Positions 9,301 through 17,608 of a stretch of DNA of 64,000 nt are shown piece after piece. The DNA lies in NCBI RefSeq assembly GCF_007830615.1, contig NZ_VLLI01000017.1:54251-118250 (forward strand), given 5' to 3'. The position numbers and the translations under genes were made by a program. The notes under the pieces are model-generated. The model was not told the origin of the DNA and ran no database searches. It saw nothing but the letters and a program-made list of their open reading frames with translations. How positions within the stretch are numbered: the first letter of the stretch is position 1; each line of letters begins with the position of its first letter. The stretch comes from Mucilaginibacter frigoritolerans (lineage in GTDB: Bacteria; Bacteroidota; Bacteroidia; Sphingobacteriales; Sphingobacteriaceae).

Positions 9301-9744
9301 GGCCAGCAATTGCAATACCGGCTGCCATTGTTTATAGGCCAAGGTATTGTACGTAGCAGTGCTGGTATGTACGCTCTGTACGACAGTTAGCACATGCAGA
9401 CCCAGTTCCAGCAAAACCGGGCTGAAATGTAGCAAATCCTTGCGGGTGAATTTTTGCTCCGGCCGTACTATGCTATGCACATAAAAAAATAACAGCGGAC
9501 CGAGTGAAAGCAGGAACTGTAATGGCATCCAACTCCATAGCGGAAAATAGTTTCCTAACCGGATACTTATACAAACAGTCTTGGTCAACCACAATGTCAT
9601 AACGGCCAGGGTAAGGCTAAGCAAGCGGTTTGAATCCCCGGAGGCCTTTTTGAGCCACAGCTGTATGCTGAATGTCAGCCCAACGAGTATCGATGCGAAT
9701 AACGCAATGTCATATAGGCCGATATGGAATGAATATTGTTTCAA
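6343..9744 (-). CDS. Fusion: membrane AraC-type regulator + FtsX/MacB-like ABC permease
   Basis: An 1133-residue protein joining two usually separate families. Residues 1 to about 160 hold several hydrophobic helices. About 190-300 is an AraC HTH (EDLSLNSLAKELGISIHELSRIIN; ITLLGIAYDCGFNSKTTFNRAFKQVTGKSPAQY). From Met338 a complete FtsX permease follows: MFRNYLKMAWRNTLHNKVYSALNIAG is the usual start of free-standing permeases, then a MacB-type periplasmic domain, FtsX block 1 (ARSEKRAREVGVRKAIGSARMDL), a second periplasmic domain, and FtsX block 2 (EQRTKEIGIRKVLGA). No stop or frameshift separates the halves. The first codon is TTG, with a stop four codons earlier. No ATPase gene is adjacent. 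Base composition looks richer in G+C than most neighbours. An internal start at Met338 (8733) making a separate permease is possible. Confidence 0.88.
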   Translation of the reverse strand: MKQYSFHIGLYDIALFASILVGLTFSIQLWLKKASGDSNRLLSLTLAVMTLWLTKTVCISIRLGNYFPLWSWMPLQFLLSLGPLLFFYVHSIVRPEQKFTRKDLLHFSPVLLELGLHVLTVVQSVHTSTATYNTLAYKQWQPVLQLLAFISVAAYLYRCAQLVKNPARQNLYKTAGKSFLRLSPSSKDKLIQRGYWLRHQMKANRFYLNEDLSLNSLAKELGISIHELSRIINTGLRKNFNDFVNEFRIQDITRKMKDPVYDRITLLGIAYDCGFNSKTTFNRAFKQVTGKSPAQYKGGLKKERPNHDLEPDFRSEAIISSHKAIPVWSYEQLNRNYMFRNYLKMAWRNTLHNKVYSALNIAGLAAGMAVALLIGLWVVNQYSYDRFLPGYQQLYQVEMNLTSQHNGTSTQTSIALPLTDVLRKEIPGIKYVAEADAVGKANHGLLVGDKKLYLGGGSVGADFFKIFQYPFVKGNGNSALKDIYSIVITESTAKALFGDADPMGKSIRFDNAQNMTVTGVIRDIPTNATLQFNYLVPFAYTEATQGWIKEGRTKWTYNSFSAYVALEPGVTYKQLEPKIRDIVNKRSPEMRPSKPEVILHPLKDWHLITDFKNGKPAGGFVEYVRLFSIIGMLVLAIACINFMNLSTARSEKRAREVGVRKAIGSARMDLVFQFLMESILITFISFLLSLLLVMLALPAFNTLTGAYVQIPYNNIGFWGIMIVFVLFTGLIAGSRPAFYLSSFNAVKVLKGSIQMGRWASIPRKVLVVVQFTCSIALIISTVIVYQQIQYVKNRPTGYSADRLVMTDMNSDLSQQYEALKNDLLSSGLVESVASSTSPATQVYSHFSLEKWPGKIAGDENVNIGAIWISEDYFKTLGMTFTAGHNFTGDWKSDTLNVIVNEAMVKRIGLRNPVNQLITINLNTKPVRIIGVVKDALMDSPYSPVEPAVFGHNPFGFVVTYRLAKNVNMHTAIDKIGKVFEKYNPAYPYQYKFVNDEYEHKFNLEVLVGKLAGVFAGLAIFISCLGLFGLAAYVAEQRTKEIGIRKVLGASIAQVWLLLSGDFIVLVIISCVIASPVAFYYLHNWLQKYTYRVSIGIWVFIASGIVAIIITLLTISFQAIKAALTNPVKSLRSE

Positions 9745-9886
9745 GTAAGTTAATTAGCTCAATCGCTGTTCCAGGATTTTAATGTATTGATATATAGTAA
9801 TATAGGTGTATTGTTGTTTATGTATGTTGTAACAAATCCGGACGTTGATATGTCCGGTTTTGGAGCATTTAGTAGTGGAACTTGAA

Positions 9887-9928
9887 ACAAAAAGCGCCAT
9901 GCAAACTGTTTTACATGGCGCTTTTTGT
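9887..9928 (-). terminator. Terminator of the copper operon
   Basis: A perfect 15-bp stem, ACAAAAAGCGCCATG (9887-9901) with its complement at 9914-9928, with a T-run on the minus strand, 17 bases after the DUF3347 stop. Confidence 0.9.
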
Positions 9929-9944
9929 TATTTAATGATCTTGT

Positions 9945-10454
9945 TTATTTAACAGCATTTAAAGTTGCAGTCGTTTTTCCGCAGGTTGCCATTTCTTTGT
10001 CATTATAGTATGGGTTTTTAATGGTTGGTGATTCACTTAACCAATATGCTTTTTTCATTGGGCAATATTGTTCATAAAGGGGTGAGGTGTTCACCTTAAG
10101 TCCTTTTAAAACTTCGTACAGGTTTTTTGAAAGGCTTTCAAAATGCTCACGCTGATGATCAACCTTAGCAACTTCACTGATGTGGCGGCTGTCGAATTTT
10201 AATTTATCTAGATAGCTGTTTAGTAGTTTTTGCTGATCGGCATTTAGGCCCTTGCCCGGATCTGTTGATAGTGCGTCCAAGAGTTCTTTACCTTTTGCCT
10301 GTGCCAATGTGCCATTGCCGGCAGCTAATGCATTTTTAATGCCCAAATAGGCGCTGGTTATTTTATCGATATTATTTGCCGGAGGTGCTGCTTTTACCAA
10401 TGAGATGGAAAATGCTAATACCAGCATTAAGGAGATCAATTTAAGCGTTTTCAT
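9945..10454 (-). CDS. DUF3347 domain protein (periplasmic, copper-associated)
   Basis: A 169-residue exported protein. A signal peptide (MKTLKLISLMLVLAFSISLVKA) precedes a helical DUF3347 domain. The family signature is in the C-terminal half: YEQYCPMKKAYWLSESPTIKNPYYNDKEMATCGKT, whose Cys, Met and Cys residues resemble a metal site. In this phylum the domain often sits in or next to copper/silver efflux proteins (CusB-like). Here it is the last gene of an operon with a multicopper oxidase, so a role in periplasmic copper binding is inferred. Confidence 0.85.
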   Translation of the reverse strand: MKTLKLISLMLVLAFSISLVKAAPPANNIDKITSAYLGIKNALAAGNGTLAQAKGKELLDALSTDPGKGLNADQQKLLNSYLDKLKFDSRHISEVAKVDHQREHFESLSKNLYEVLKGLKVNTSPLYEQYCPMKKAYWLSESPTIKNPYYNDKEMATCGKTTATLNAVK

Positions 10455-10550
10455 GATTTTAGATTTTTAATTATTTATAAAATTATTACATTTTTTATTA
10501 ATGGTAGATACAAATGGATGTTTATTCTTCATCTGCCTGTGATTTACAGG

Positions 10551-12854
10551 TTAGTATAGAATAGTTAAACCGGCGCCCAGACCCATATCACTGTCGTAAT
10601 GACCGGATATGGAAAAGTATTTGGTTATAATATACCTTAAGCCGGCATTGTATTCTTTATCGGTGTTTCCCATCAGACTAAACCTTAACCGGCTGGTTAC
10701 AGGGATATCGTCTCGGCCCAGTTGTAAACGAAGCTTGCCATTACCATCAATGCGGGCATCTGCAACAAATAGCAGTGGCAGGGCATAAGCCAGGCCAGCA
10801 ACAACTGTATGCCGGTTGTTTTGATTGCTGATTTGTCCAAAAAGATTCTTTTCTGGTCCGTTTACTTTTCGGTATTGATAATCAAACCCGGCATAAGCGT
10901 AAAGCCATTGCATTTGCCCCAGGTAGCGGCCAACTATGGTTTCGCTTTCGTATCCTTTTTCGTCAGTTGTGCCCAGTTTCCATAGGGTTTGTATCTTCCA
11001 GCGGGTATTCACTAAGCTGATATTACCATCGCTGCCATTACTTTCCAGGCCGATTTTTGCCGTCGGAAAAAAGCGCTGGTCATCAGCATAAACTTTTTTA
11101 ATCGCTTTGGTAGAATCTGGAATCTCTGGATTTTTCGGTGAATTTTCATAACTGAAAATCCTACCCATGCCACTCATCATATGATAAAGGATATGGCAAT
11201 GGAAAAACCAATCGCCACTGGCTGTTGCTGCAAACTCAATGGTGTCGGTTTCCATCGGCATAATATCCAGTGTATTTTTTAAGGGAGCATATTCACCTTG
11301 CCCATTCAATACCCTAAAATAATGGCCATGCAGGTGCATAGGATGCCGCATCATGGTGTTGTTGTAGAGGATGATCCTTACGTTTTCGCCCTTTTTAATC
11401 AAAATCTTGTCCGATTCTGAAACCGTTTTGTTGTTGATGGTCCATACATAGCGGTTCATGTTACCAGTTAAATTAAACGTGAACACTTTAACCGGCCCAG
11501 GAGGCAAGGTGGTAGGATGGGGCGCTTTCAACATTCCATAATTAAGGGTAACCAGATCACCGGAAGTAGTCATATCCGTTGCTCCCATGTCCATTCCACT
11601 CATGTACGTGGCCGCCATGCTATCCATTTTTTTTCCGACTGTGTCCATTGTCTTTTTCATTGAGGACGCGGTATCTTCTGTTATTTCGGGATACATCACA
11701 CGGTTCATGTCCATTTTTTGGTTACTCATCTGCATGCCATCCATCTTTTGCCTGTTACCGCTCATCGTCATCATACCGTTCATCATCTTCATCCCCTCAA
11801 AATATTGGAGTTTAGGCAAGGGTTTAGCTTTTACTTTTGCGCCATCGCCCAACCAGAGGGAGGTGGAACCTGAACGATCCTCAGCGGTAGCTAAAAATTC
11901 AAAACTGCCATCCTTTGGAACGGTAACTTCAACATCATAGGTTTCGGCAACTGCTATAATCATACGGTCAACTTTTACAGGTTCTACTGCCTGACCATCA
12001 CTAGCCACTACGGTGATTTTACCGCCTGCATAATTGAGCCAGAAATAGGCTGATGAACTGCCATTGATAACATGCAACGTTACTTTATCGCCGGCTTTAA
12101 ACTGTGATGCCTGTTGCTGCGGACTACCATTACTCAAAAAACGATCGTAATAAACATCACTCACATCCATAGCTATCATGCGCTTCCATTCATTGGTCAA
12201 CTTGGTGCCCAAATAACCTTTACTTATGGCTTCGGCATAGTTTTGCGTGCTGCCTTTTTTTATGGCATACCAATCTGTTTGGTTATGTAGCGAACGTTCT
12301 ACCTGTTCGGGATTTTCATCTGTCCAGTCACTGAGTAGCAGGGTATATTCTTTTTGGGCGATTTGCTGTTTGGGGTGAATAATAAAGGCCCCGTATATAC
12401 CACTTTGCTGCTGAGTCATGGTGTGTGAATGGTACCATAAAGTACCATGTTGCACCAGCGGAAACTTGTAAAAATGTGTTTCGCCCGGCTTTATGGGCGC
12501 TGTGGTTAGATATGAGACCCCATCATAACGGTTGGGCAGGATAACCCCGTGCCAGTGGATGGAAGTTTCCATCATCATTTCGTTATGAATATAGATTTCG
12601 GCGGTATCGCCTTCTGTAAACTCCAATGCTGGCGCCGGAATAGAACCGTTGATGGCCATTGCCGGTCTTTTTTTGCCGGTATAGTTTACAATAGTATCGC
12701 CAATGTATAAATGATAAATTTCCCGGTTGCCAATTTTGGTATAAAAAGGCAAATGCTGTTCCTTCTGGCTTTTTTCCATGTTCATAGGCATGTGTTGTGG
12801 AAAAGCAGCCCCCGCAATAAGCAAGCCCCAAAGTATTAATACTGTAGTTTTCAT
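10551..12854 (-). CDS. CopA-type multicopper oxidase with C-terminal CopB-like barrel
   Basis: A 767-residue exported oxidase, likely oxidising Cu(I) in the periplasm. A signal peptide is followed by three cupredoxin domains. The four copper-binding motifs are complete: HWHG (100-103), YHSH (141-144), HPMHLHGH (504-511) and HCHILYH with an axial Met (552-558). Between domains 2 and 3 an insertion (355-428) holds twenty Met, often in MxM or MMxxM spacing, a Cu(I)-binding style. After domain 3, about residues 590-767 do not look like oxidase: repeated short beta strands with GLES, LQLGRDDI and TSRLRFSLMGN resemble the CopB outer-membrane copper protein. It lies between a Cys/His-rich gene and DUF3347. 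Confidence 0.88.
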   Translation of the reverse strand: MKTTVLILWGLLIAGAAFPQHMPMNMEKSQKEQHLPFYTKIGNREIYHLYIGDTIVNYTGKKRPAMAINGSIPAPALEFTEGDTAEIYIHNEMMMETSIHWHGVILPNRYDGVSYLTTAPIKPGETHFYKFPLVQHGTLWYHSHTMTQQQSGIYGAFIIHPKQQIAQKEYTLLLSDWTDENPEQVERSLHNQTDWYAIKKGSTQNYAEAISKGYLGTKLTNEWKRMIAMDVSDVYYDRFLSNGSPQQQASQFKAGDKVTLHVINGSSSAYFWLNYAGGKITVVASDGQAVEPVKVDRMIIAVAETYDVEVTVPKDGSFEFLATAEDRSGSTSLWLGDGAKVKAKPLPKLQYFEGMKMMNGMMTMSGNRQKMDGMQMSNQKMDMNRVMYPEITEDTASSMKKTMDTVGKKMDSMAATYMSGMDMGATDMTTSGDLVTLNYGMLKAPHPTTLPPGPVKVFTFNLTGNMNRYVWTINNKTVSESDKILIKKGENVRIILYNNTMMRHPMHLHGHYFRVLNGQGEYAPLKNTLDIMPMETDTIEFAATASGDWFFHCHILYHMMSGMGRIFSYENSPKNPEIPDSTKAIKKVYADDQRFFPTAKIGLESNGSDGNISLVNTRWKIQTLWKLGTTDEKGYESETIVGRYLGQMQWLYAYAGFDYQYRKVNGPEKNLFGQISNQNNRHTVVAGLAYALPLLFVADARIDGNGKLRLQLGRDDIPVTSRLRFSLMGNTDKEYNAGLRYIITKYFSISGHYDSDMGLGAGLTILY

Positions 12855-12976
12855 TACTGAAATACATTTTGGCCTATAGCCATTAAGTAATTATTTTTTG
12901 ATTATTTGAGCTGAATTTATTAGAAGGATTAAAAATAATCCATAATTCAGCTATTGATCGGTTACTTAAGGAGAGA

Positions 12977-13363
12977 TCAGATCAGAAGGGAGCGAAACAG
13001 AATAGATATGGAGCGGCCAGATTTCCATGGCGGTGCTTTACCGCTTATTTGGGTATCTACGTTAGCAATTATGGCAACTGCCTGGTAATTAATTAAGTGC
13101 TGTGTTGGAGCAATTGAAGCCGGATGCTGCCCGAACTGAATGGTAAAATCAGGCTTTATGTTTTCCTTGATGACAAAGCTGCCATGTTTTTTGCAGCAGT
13201 CGCAAGGTTTATCGCTTTTGCAATGGTCGGTTTTATTGCCACTCATTTGCATGCTTGCTTTAGCCATTAGGCCTTCGGCAGAACAATGCATGGTACAAAC
13301 AAACATACCCGTAGTAAGTAACAGGTAAAATGCTGTAAGACCAATAACTGCAATTCTTTTCAT
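12977..13363 (-). CDS. Cys/His-rich small exported protein (HYC_CC_PP-like)
   Basis: About 128 residues. The start is placed at the ATG at 13363 (MKRIAVIGLTAFYLLLTTGMFVC), because the longer frame begins at a TTG. A hydrophobic N-terminal helix is followed by a metal-ligand-rich stretch: CTMHC, MQMS, HCKS, and CDCCKKHG. A PPW motif sits near the end. This pattern fits the small Bacteroidota family named for HYC, CC and PP motifs, recalled from memory. It is the first gene of the copper operon, so metal binding or sensing is a reasonable inference. The ATG is preceded closely by AAGG. Confidence 0.65.
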   Translation of the reverse strand: MKRIAVIGLTAFYLLLTTGMFVCTMHCSAEGLMAKASMQMSGNKTDHCKSDKPCDCCKKHGSFVIKENIKPDFTIQFGQHPASIAPTQHLINYQAVAIIANVDTQISGKAPPWKSGRSISILFRSLLI

Positions 13364-13532
13364 CCTTAACAAAAGTAACAATAAATTATCCTGATTACAT
13401 ATTGCCTTTTAAAACTGACATGCTAAAGACGAATGAAATGCTCTTTAATTATATTGTTAATAAAATGATAGCCTAAACTTTATAAATTCTGTTTAATTTT
13501 CGGCCGTTAAAACCAGTTAAACCCTTCCTGAA

Positions 13533-14117
13533 ATGAAAGCTATTTGTGTGTTCTGCGGCGCCAATTTTAACGGCGACCCTGTATTGAAAAGTGCCATTGA
13601 AGAATTAGCCGAAATAATGGTTAATCGTGATATTATGTTGGTTTATGGCGGCGGCAAAGTAGGGGTGATGGGCTTAATAGCAGATGCCATTTTAAGCAGG
13701 GGCGGAAAGGCAATAGGTGTTATTCCGCAGTTTTTGATGGATAAGGAGGTTGGCCACACCGGTTTAACAGAATTACGAATAGTGGAAAATATGCACCAGC
13801 GCAAGCAACTAATGAATGATTTGAGCGATGGTATTATTATGTTGCCTGGCGGTTTCGGTACTTTGGAAGAGTTTTTTGAAGTGTTAACCTGGCTGCAGCT
13901 AGGCCTGCATAATCACCCGGTAGGGGTTTTAAATGTAAATGGGTTTTATGATTTATTGTTGCAGCAGATGGACCTGATGGTGGAGCAGAAATTTCTAAAA
14001 CCCGCCAATCGTGAGTTGGTAATTACTTCTGCTGATGCCATTGAGCTGGTAAACCTAATGGAAAATTGCAATGTGGCACCCGATGAAGTCTGGTTCAGAG
14101 ATAGGGATTTAACTTAG
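13533..14117 (+). CDS. LOG family protein (TIGR00730, cytokinin-activating type phosphoribohydrolase)
   Basis: A 194-residue cytosolic Rossmann-like enzyme. It begins MKAICVFCGANFNGDP and carries LVYGGGKVGVMGLIAD and the catalytic PGGFGTLEEFFEVLTWLQLG motif, with the Arg/Lys of MHQRKQLM just before. The family cleaves nucleoside 5'-monophosphates to base and ribose phosphate, including cytokinin precursors. In most bacteria the physiological substrate is unsettled. The 3' end overlaps the convergent MFS gene by 9 bases. Confidence 0.9.
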   Translation: MKAICVFCGANFNGDPVLKSAIEELAEIMVNRDIMLVYGGGKVGVMGLIADAILSRGGKAIGVIPQFLMDKEVGHTGLTELRIVENMHQRKQLMNDLSDGIIMLPGGFGTLEEFFEVLTWLQLGLHNHPVGVLNVNGFYDLLLQQMDLMVEQKFLKPANRELVITSADAIELVNLMENCNVAPDEVWFRDRDLT

Positions 14118-15323
14118 TTCTTTTTGGCTGGTATATCGATATAAAAAATAAAATCCTGTTGCTGATGCAGTACATAAACAAGCCAGCCCCCACCATAGCA
14201 TCCGAAAACCACCATAGTTTATAACAAAGCCGCCAATAAGCGGCGCCAGTATTTGAGCAGCCGACCACGACATACTGTACAAAGCGGCATATTGCCCCCT
14301 GTTATTTTCGGACGTGCGGCTTATCCAAAATGCGTTCATAAAGGGCATGGAAAGCATTTCGGCAATGGTAATTACAATAACAATAGCTATGCCGGCAATT
14401 AGGCCGGGTGGCAGCCAATTGAGCATTACAAAATCAACGGCAGCAAGGGCTACACCCAGATAGATGTAAATAATGCCGTTTCTTTTGCCTTCCAGGTTAT
14501 GGATGAGCACCATTTCTACTGCTACTATCATCAAGCCGTTTAACGCCATTAAAGAGCCTATGAGGCGTTCGTTAAAATGCCATTCTATTTTATAAAACAC
14601 GGGCTCCATAATAAAAAACTGAAAAAAGCATATGGAAAACAGTGTGGTGAAAAGGATGAATAACAAATAAGTGCCATCACGGTAGGCTGATGCACTTTTA
14701 ATGGCTTTGTTTACTTTTTTAATGCCGGTTAAAATATTGGCTCTCGGCATTAGCCTGAGCAACATTAATGCGGCGAATATATTAGTGGTGCCATCAACCC
14801 AAAATAGTAAATGATAATTAATAGCTGCTATAAAGCCACCCAAACCGGCACCAAATGCCCAGCCTAAATTAACAGCCAAACGGTTAAGGGAGTATGACCG
14901 GGTTTTGTTTTCGGGAGTGCTGTAATGTGCTATTGCCGTTGAATTGGCCGGTCGCACGGATTCGTTGCAAAAGCTTAATACAAATACACCTCCACAAAGT
15001 ATATAAAAGCTATGCAAATAACCTACTATAATAAAAAACATACCACCGCTTAACAGTGCACCAACCTGCAGATCATAAAAGCCTATTTTGTCAGTAAGCT
15101 TACCGCCTATAAACGAGCCGCTTATAGCCCCTGCTCCAAAAAACGCCATTATAATACCTGCCTGTATTACCGTGAAATGTAGCTGTTGTATACAATAAAT
15201 ACTCATGTAGGGAACCACCATAGTTCCGCTGCGATTGATGAGCATTACGATGCTGAGGTACCAGCTGTTACGGGAAAGTCCGGTATATGCGTTTTTGTAT
15301 AATTGGAAAAAGGAGGTGAGCAT
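14109..15323 (-). CDS. MFS transporter
   Basis: A 404-residue membrane protein with about twelve hydrophobic helices in two halves, joined by a basic loop (GIKKVNKAIKSASAYRDG). The first loop, GGKLTDKIGFYDLQVGALL, fits the MFS motif between helices 2 and 3. The helix 4-5 region has NSTAIAHYSTPENKTRSYSLNRLAVNLGWAFG, common in MDR-type MFS of the YdgR/DHA1 kind. Substrate unknown. It stands alone and is convergent with the LOG gene. Confidence 0.85.
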   Translation of the reverse strand: MLTSFFQLYKNAYTGLSRNSWYLSIVMLINRSGTMVVPYMSIYCIQQLHFTVIQAGIIMAFFGAGAISGSFIGGKLTDKIGFYDLQVGALLSGGMFFIIVGYLHSFYILCGGVFVLSFCNESVRPANSTAIAHYSTPENKTRSYSLNRLAVNLGWAFGAGLGGFIAAINYHLLFWVDGTTNIFAALMLLRLMPRANILTGIKKVNKAIKSASAYRDGTYLLFILFTTLFSICFFQFFIMEPVFYKIEWHFNERLIGSLMALNGLMIVAVEMVLIHNLEGKRNGIIYIYLGVALAAVDFVMLNWLPPGLIAGIAIVIVITIAEMLSMPFMNAFWISRTSENNRGQYAALYSMSWSAAQILAPLIGGFVINYGGFRMLWWGLACLCTASATGFYFLYRYTSQKELS

Positions 15324-15459
15324 TAGGGGTAAAATTAGCTAAAATCATTTATTCCAGGCCTATTAAAGTACGCTTTAGAAGGCGCACTCATCGTTTTTTT
15401 ACAACACTAGTCATATAGCTACAACTGATGGGTGGTTTATGACGTCTGAAAAATAATAT

Positions 15460-15467
15460 TATATTTG
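15460..15467 (+). promoter_or_regulatory. -7 element upstream of the PhyH gene
   Basis: TATATTTG at 15460-15467 matches TAnnTTTG and sits 21 bases before the chosen ATG at 15489. A clear -33 element is not visible (TTTA at 15436-15439 is the nearest). Confidence 0.45.
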
Positions 15468-15488
15468 AATCATAAAATACTAATAATC

Positions 15489-16463
15489 ATGAGTATACCA
15501 ACCTGCAATTTGCCCTGGACCGAATCTCCTTTTTTTGAACGGGAGCTTGCAGCAGCAAACCTATCACCTGAAGACAAAACGTTTGTTAAGTTTTATGCTG
15601 ATAATGGCTATGTTATTTTTGATCCAAAAATCGATGACGAATCGATTGAGGCTATAAAGTCTGAATTGGCAGCAGCTCATGAAAAATACGCAGCAAAAAA
15701 TAAGAAAATACACTTTTCACCACATCGTATTCAAGATGCCTGGTTATTTAATGAAAATGTAAAGAAGATAGTACTAGCCCCAACGGTGCTCGATAAATTA
15801 AAGTTGCTTTACAGGCGACGCCCAATCCCGTTTCAAACACTCAATTTTGACCGGGGAACTCAGCAATGCACACATTCTGACATGATTCATTTTAGCTCTA
15901 TACCGGAGCGTTTTATGTGCGGAGTATGGGTGGCGTTGGAAGATGTTACTGATGAAAACGGGCCTTTACACTATTACCCTGGCAGCCATAAGCTTCCTTT
16001 TTACGAAATGTCTGACATGGGCGTAAAGGCTTCTGATAGTTTGAAGATGAAAAATGGTTACATGGATTATACGGACTATTACGAGAAATTTATACAGGAT
16101 GTAGTTGATAGCCTTGGTCTCGAAAAAAAGAAATTACTGATAAAAAAAGGTCAGGCACTTATTTGGTCGGCTAATTTATTACATGGCGGCGATACCATCA
16201 CCAGGGAAAACTCAACCCGGCACAGCCAGGTATCGCACTATTATTTTGAAGATTGTACCTACTACACGCCTTTGTTTACCGACATGTTGTTGAAAAAGAT
16301 ATTTCTGCGTAAAATAATTGATATATCAACAGGCGAACTGGTACCCAATAAATATTTTGGAGAAGAAGTAACGGGTTCAACTTTAAGCACCATAAAAGGC
16401 AAAGTGGCTAAGTTGATGCCCAAAAAGATGCTTAGCTTATATAAAGCATTCCGGGAAAGGTAA
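15489..16463 (+). CDS. Phytanoyl-CoA dioxygenase (PhyH) family protein
   Basis: A cytosolic Fe(II)/2-oxoglutarate oxygenase of about 324 residues. The ATG at 15489 (MSIPTCNLPWTESPFFERE) is preferred over a TTG at 15465 that lies inside the likely promoter. The double-stranded beta-helix has the proximal metal ligands HSD in CTHSDMIHFSS. WVALEDVTDENGPLHYYPGSHKLP is typical of PhyH, and the distal His is in WSANLLHGGDTI. The substrate is not known; related bacterial enzymes hydroxylate small or lipid-like molecules. A terminator follows directly, so it is a single-gene unit. Confidence 0.85.
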   Translation: MSIPTCNLPWTESPFFERELAAANLSPEDKTFVKFYADNGYVIFDPKIDDESIEAIKSELAAAHEKYAAKNKKIHFSPHRIQDAWLFNENVKKIVLAPTVLDKLKLLYRRRPIPFQTLNFDRGTQQCTHSDMIHFSSIPERFMCGVWVALEDVTDENGPLHYYPGSHKLPFYEMSDMGVKASDSLKMKNGYMDYTDYYEKFIQDVVDSLGLEKKKLLIKKGQALIWSANLLHGGDTITRENSTRHSQVSHYYFEDCTYYTPLFTDMLLKKIFLRKIIDISTGELVPNKYFGEEVTGSTLSTIKGKVAKLMPKKMLSLYKAFRER

Positions 16464-16469
16464 CCGTAG

Positions 16470-16509
16470 AATAAATCCGAAGAATGTTAAAGACTTCGGA
16501 TTTATTTTT
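16470..16509. terminator. Terminator between PhyH gene and aroC
   Basis: AATAAATCCGAAG (16470-16482) and its exact complement (16494-16506) form a 13-bp stem with an 11-base loop followed by T-rich sequence. It lies between convergent genes and probably serves both. Confidence 0.85.
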
Positions 16510-16513
16510 CTTT

Positions 16514-17608
16514 TTAGCTCAAAATAGAATTTCTGTTTCTCAGCCAATGATCAGCTAATACGAGCGCAGCCATTGCTTCCACAATTGGTACTGCACGGGG
16601 TACCACACAAGGATCATGGCGGCCCTTGCCTGATATTTCAGCAGCGTTACCCTCACTATCTATAGTTTGCTGGTTGTGCATAATGGTGGCTACCGGTTTA
16701 AAGGCTACCTTAAACTCAATAGGCATACCATTACTGATACCACCCTGCACACCGCCCGAAAAATTGGAGCGGGTTTCAATGTGACCCAAATGGTTTTTTA
16801 CAAATATGTCGTTATGCTCCGAGCCGCGCATTTCACTGCCCGCAAAGCCCGATCCGTATTCAAAGCCGTGTACTGCATTAATACTTAGCATGGCCTTGCC
16901 TAAATCGGCATGCAGTTTATCAAATACCGGTTCGCCAAGACCAACCGGGCAATTTTTGATATAGCAGCTTATTTTACCGCCAACAGTATCACCTTCTTTA
17001 CGGATGCCATCAATGTATTCGATCATTTCTTCGGCTGTTGCCGGGTCGGCACAGCGGACAATGTTCTTTTCGCGTTCTTCAATAAATTGTGCAGGGTTGC
17101 TGAAGTCAACATTGGGCGAATTTATTTTACCTACACTGCTTACATGGGCAACAATTTCAATCCCTTGCGTTTTTAGCAATAGTTTCGCCAAGGCACCTGC
17201 TGCTACCCGCGCGGCAGTTTCGCGGGCCGATGAACGGCCACCTCCACGGTGATCGCGGATACCATATTTGGTTTGGTAAGTATAATCGGCATGCGACGGG
17301 CGGAATACATCCACATTATGGCTGTAATCTTTTGAGCGCTGATCTTCATTAGGAATGATCATGGCGATAGGCGTTCCGGTTGTTTTGCCCTCGAACACAC
17401 CAGATAGAATTTTCACCGTATCACTTTCTTTGCGCTGGGTAGTGATTTTGGATTGACCGGGTTTACGTTTATCCAGTTCACCCTGAATATAGTCCAGATC
17501 AACTTCCAATTGCGCCGGACAGCCGTCGATAATTACGCCAATGGCTTCGCCATGTGATTCTCCAAAAGTGGTTATCCTGAATATTTGTCCGAATGAGTTG
17601 CCTGCCAT
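16514..17608 (-). CDS. aroC: Chorismate synthase
   Basis: Last step of the shikimate pathway: 5-enolpyruvylshikimate-3-phosphate to chorismate, with reduced FMN. The start is set at the ATG at 17608 (MAGNSFGQIFRITTFGESHG), as in the family; the upstream extension is repeat-derived. Signatures are TFGESHGEAIGVIIDGCPA, the Arg-rich KRKPGQSKITTQR, HADYTYQTKYGIRDHRGGGRSSARETAARVAAGA, and GRHDPCVVPRAVPIVEAMAALVLADH. Length 364 residues is normal. It is the last gene of the pheA-DAHP/CM-aroA-aroC operon and is followed by a hairpin terminator. Confidence 0.97.
   Translation of the reverse strand: MAGNSFGQIFRITTFGESHGEAIGVIIDGCPAQLEVDLDYIQGELDKRKPGQSKITTQRKESDTVKILSGVFEGKTTGTPIAMIIPNEDQRSKDYSHNVDVFRPSHADYTYQTKYGIRDHRGGGRSSARETAARVAAGALAKLLLKTQGIEIVAHVSSVGKINSPNVDFSNPAQFIEEREKNIVRCADPATAEEMIEYIDGIRKEGDTVGGKISCYIKNCPVGLGEPVFDKLHADLGKAMLSINAVHGFEYGSGFAGSEMRGSEHNDIFVKNHLGHIETRSNFSGGVQGGISNGMPIEFKVAFKPVATIMHNQQTIDSEGNAAEISGKGRHDPCVVPRAVPIVEAMAALVLADHWLRNRNSILS

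Noticed and set aside
6343..9744. Two genes joined by a sequencing error
   Set aside because: The frame is continuous with no stop, and the join region (NRNYMFRNYLKMAWRN) has ordinary codons. An internal start remains possible, so it is noted but not split.
9838..9857. CCGGAC...GTCCGG hairpin as a terminator or riboswitch
   Set aside because: Only 6 bp, and no matching gene end on the strand that has the T-run. Kept out of the feature list.
11587..11940. Plus-strand frames of 78 and 117 codons within the copper oxidase gene
   Set aside because: They are antisense to the Met-rich part of the oxidase and have no motif. Met codons (ATG) read as CAT in reverse explain the long frames.
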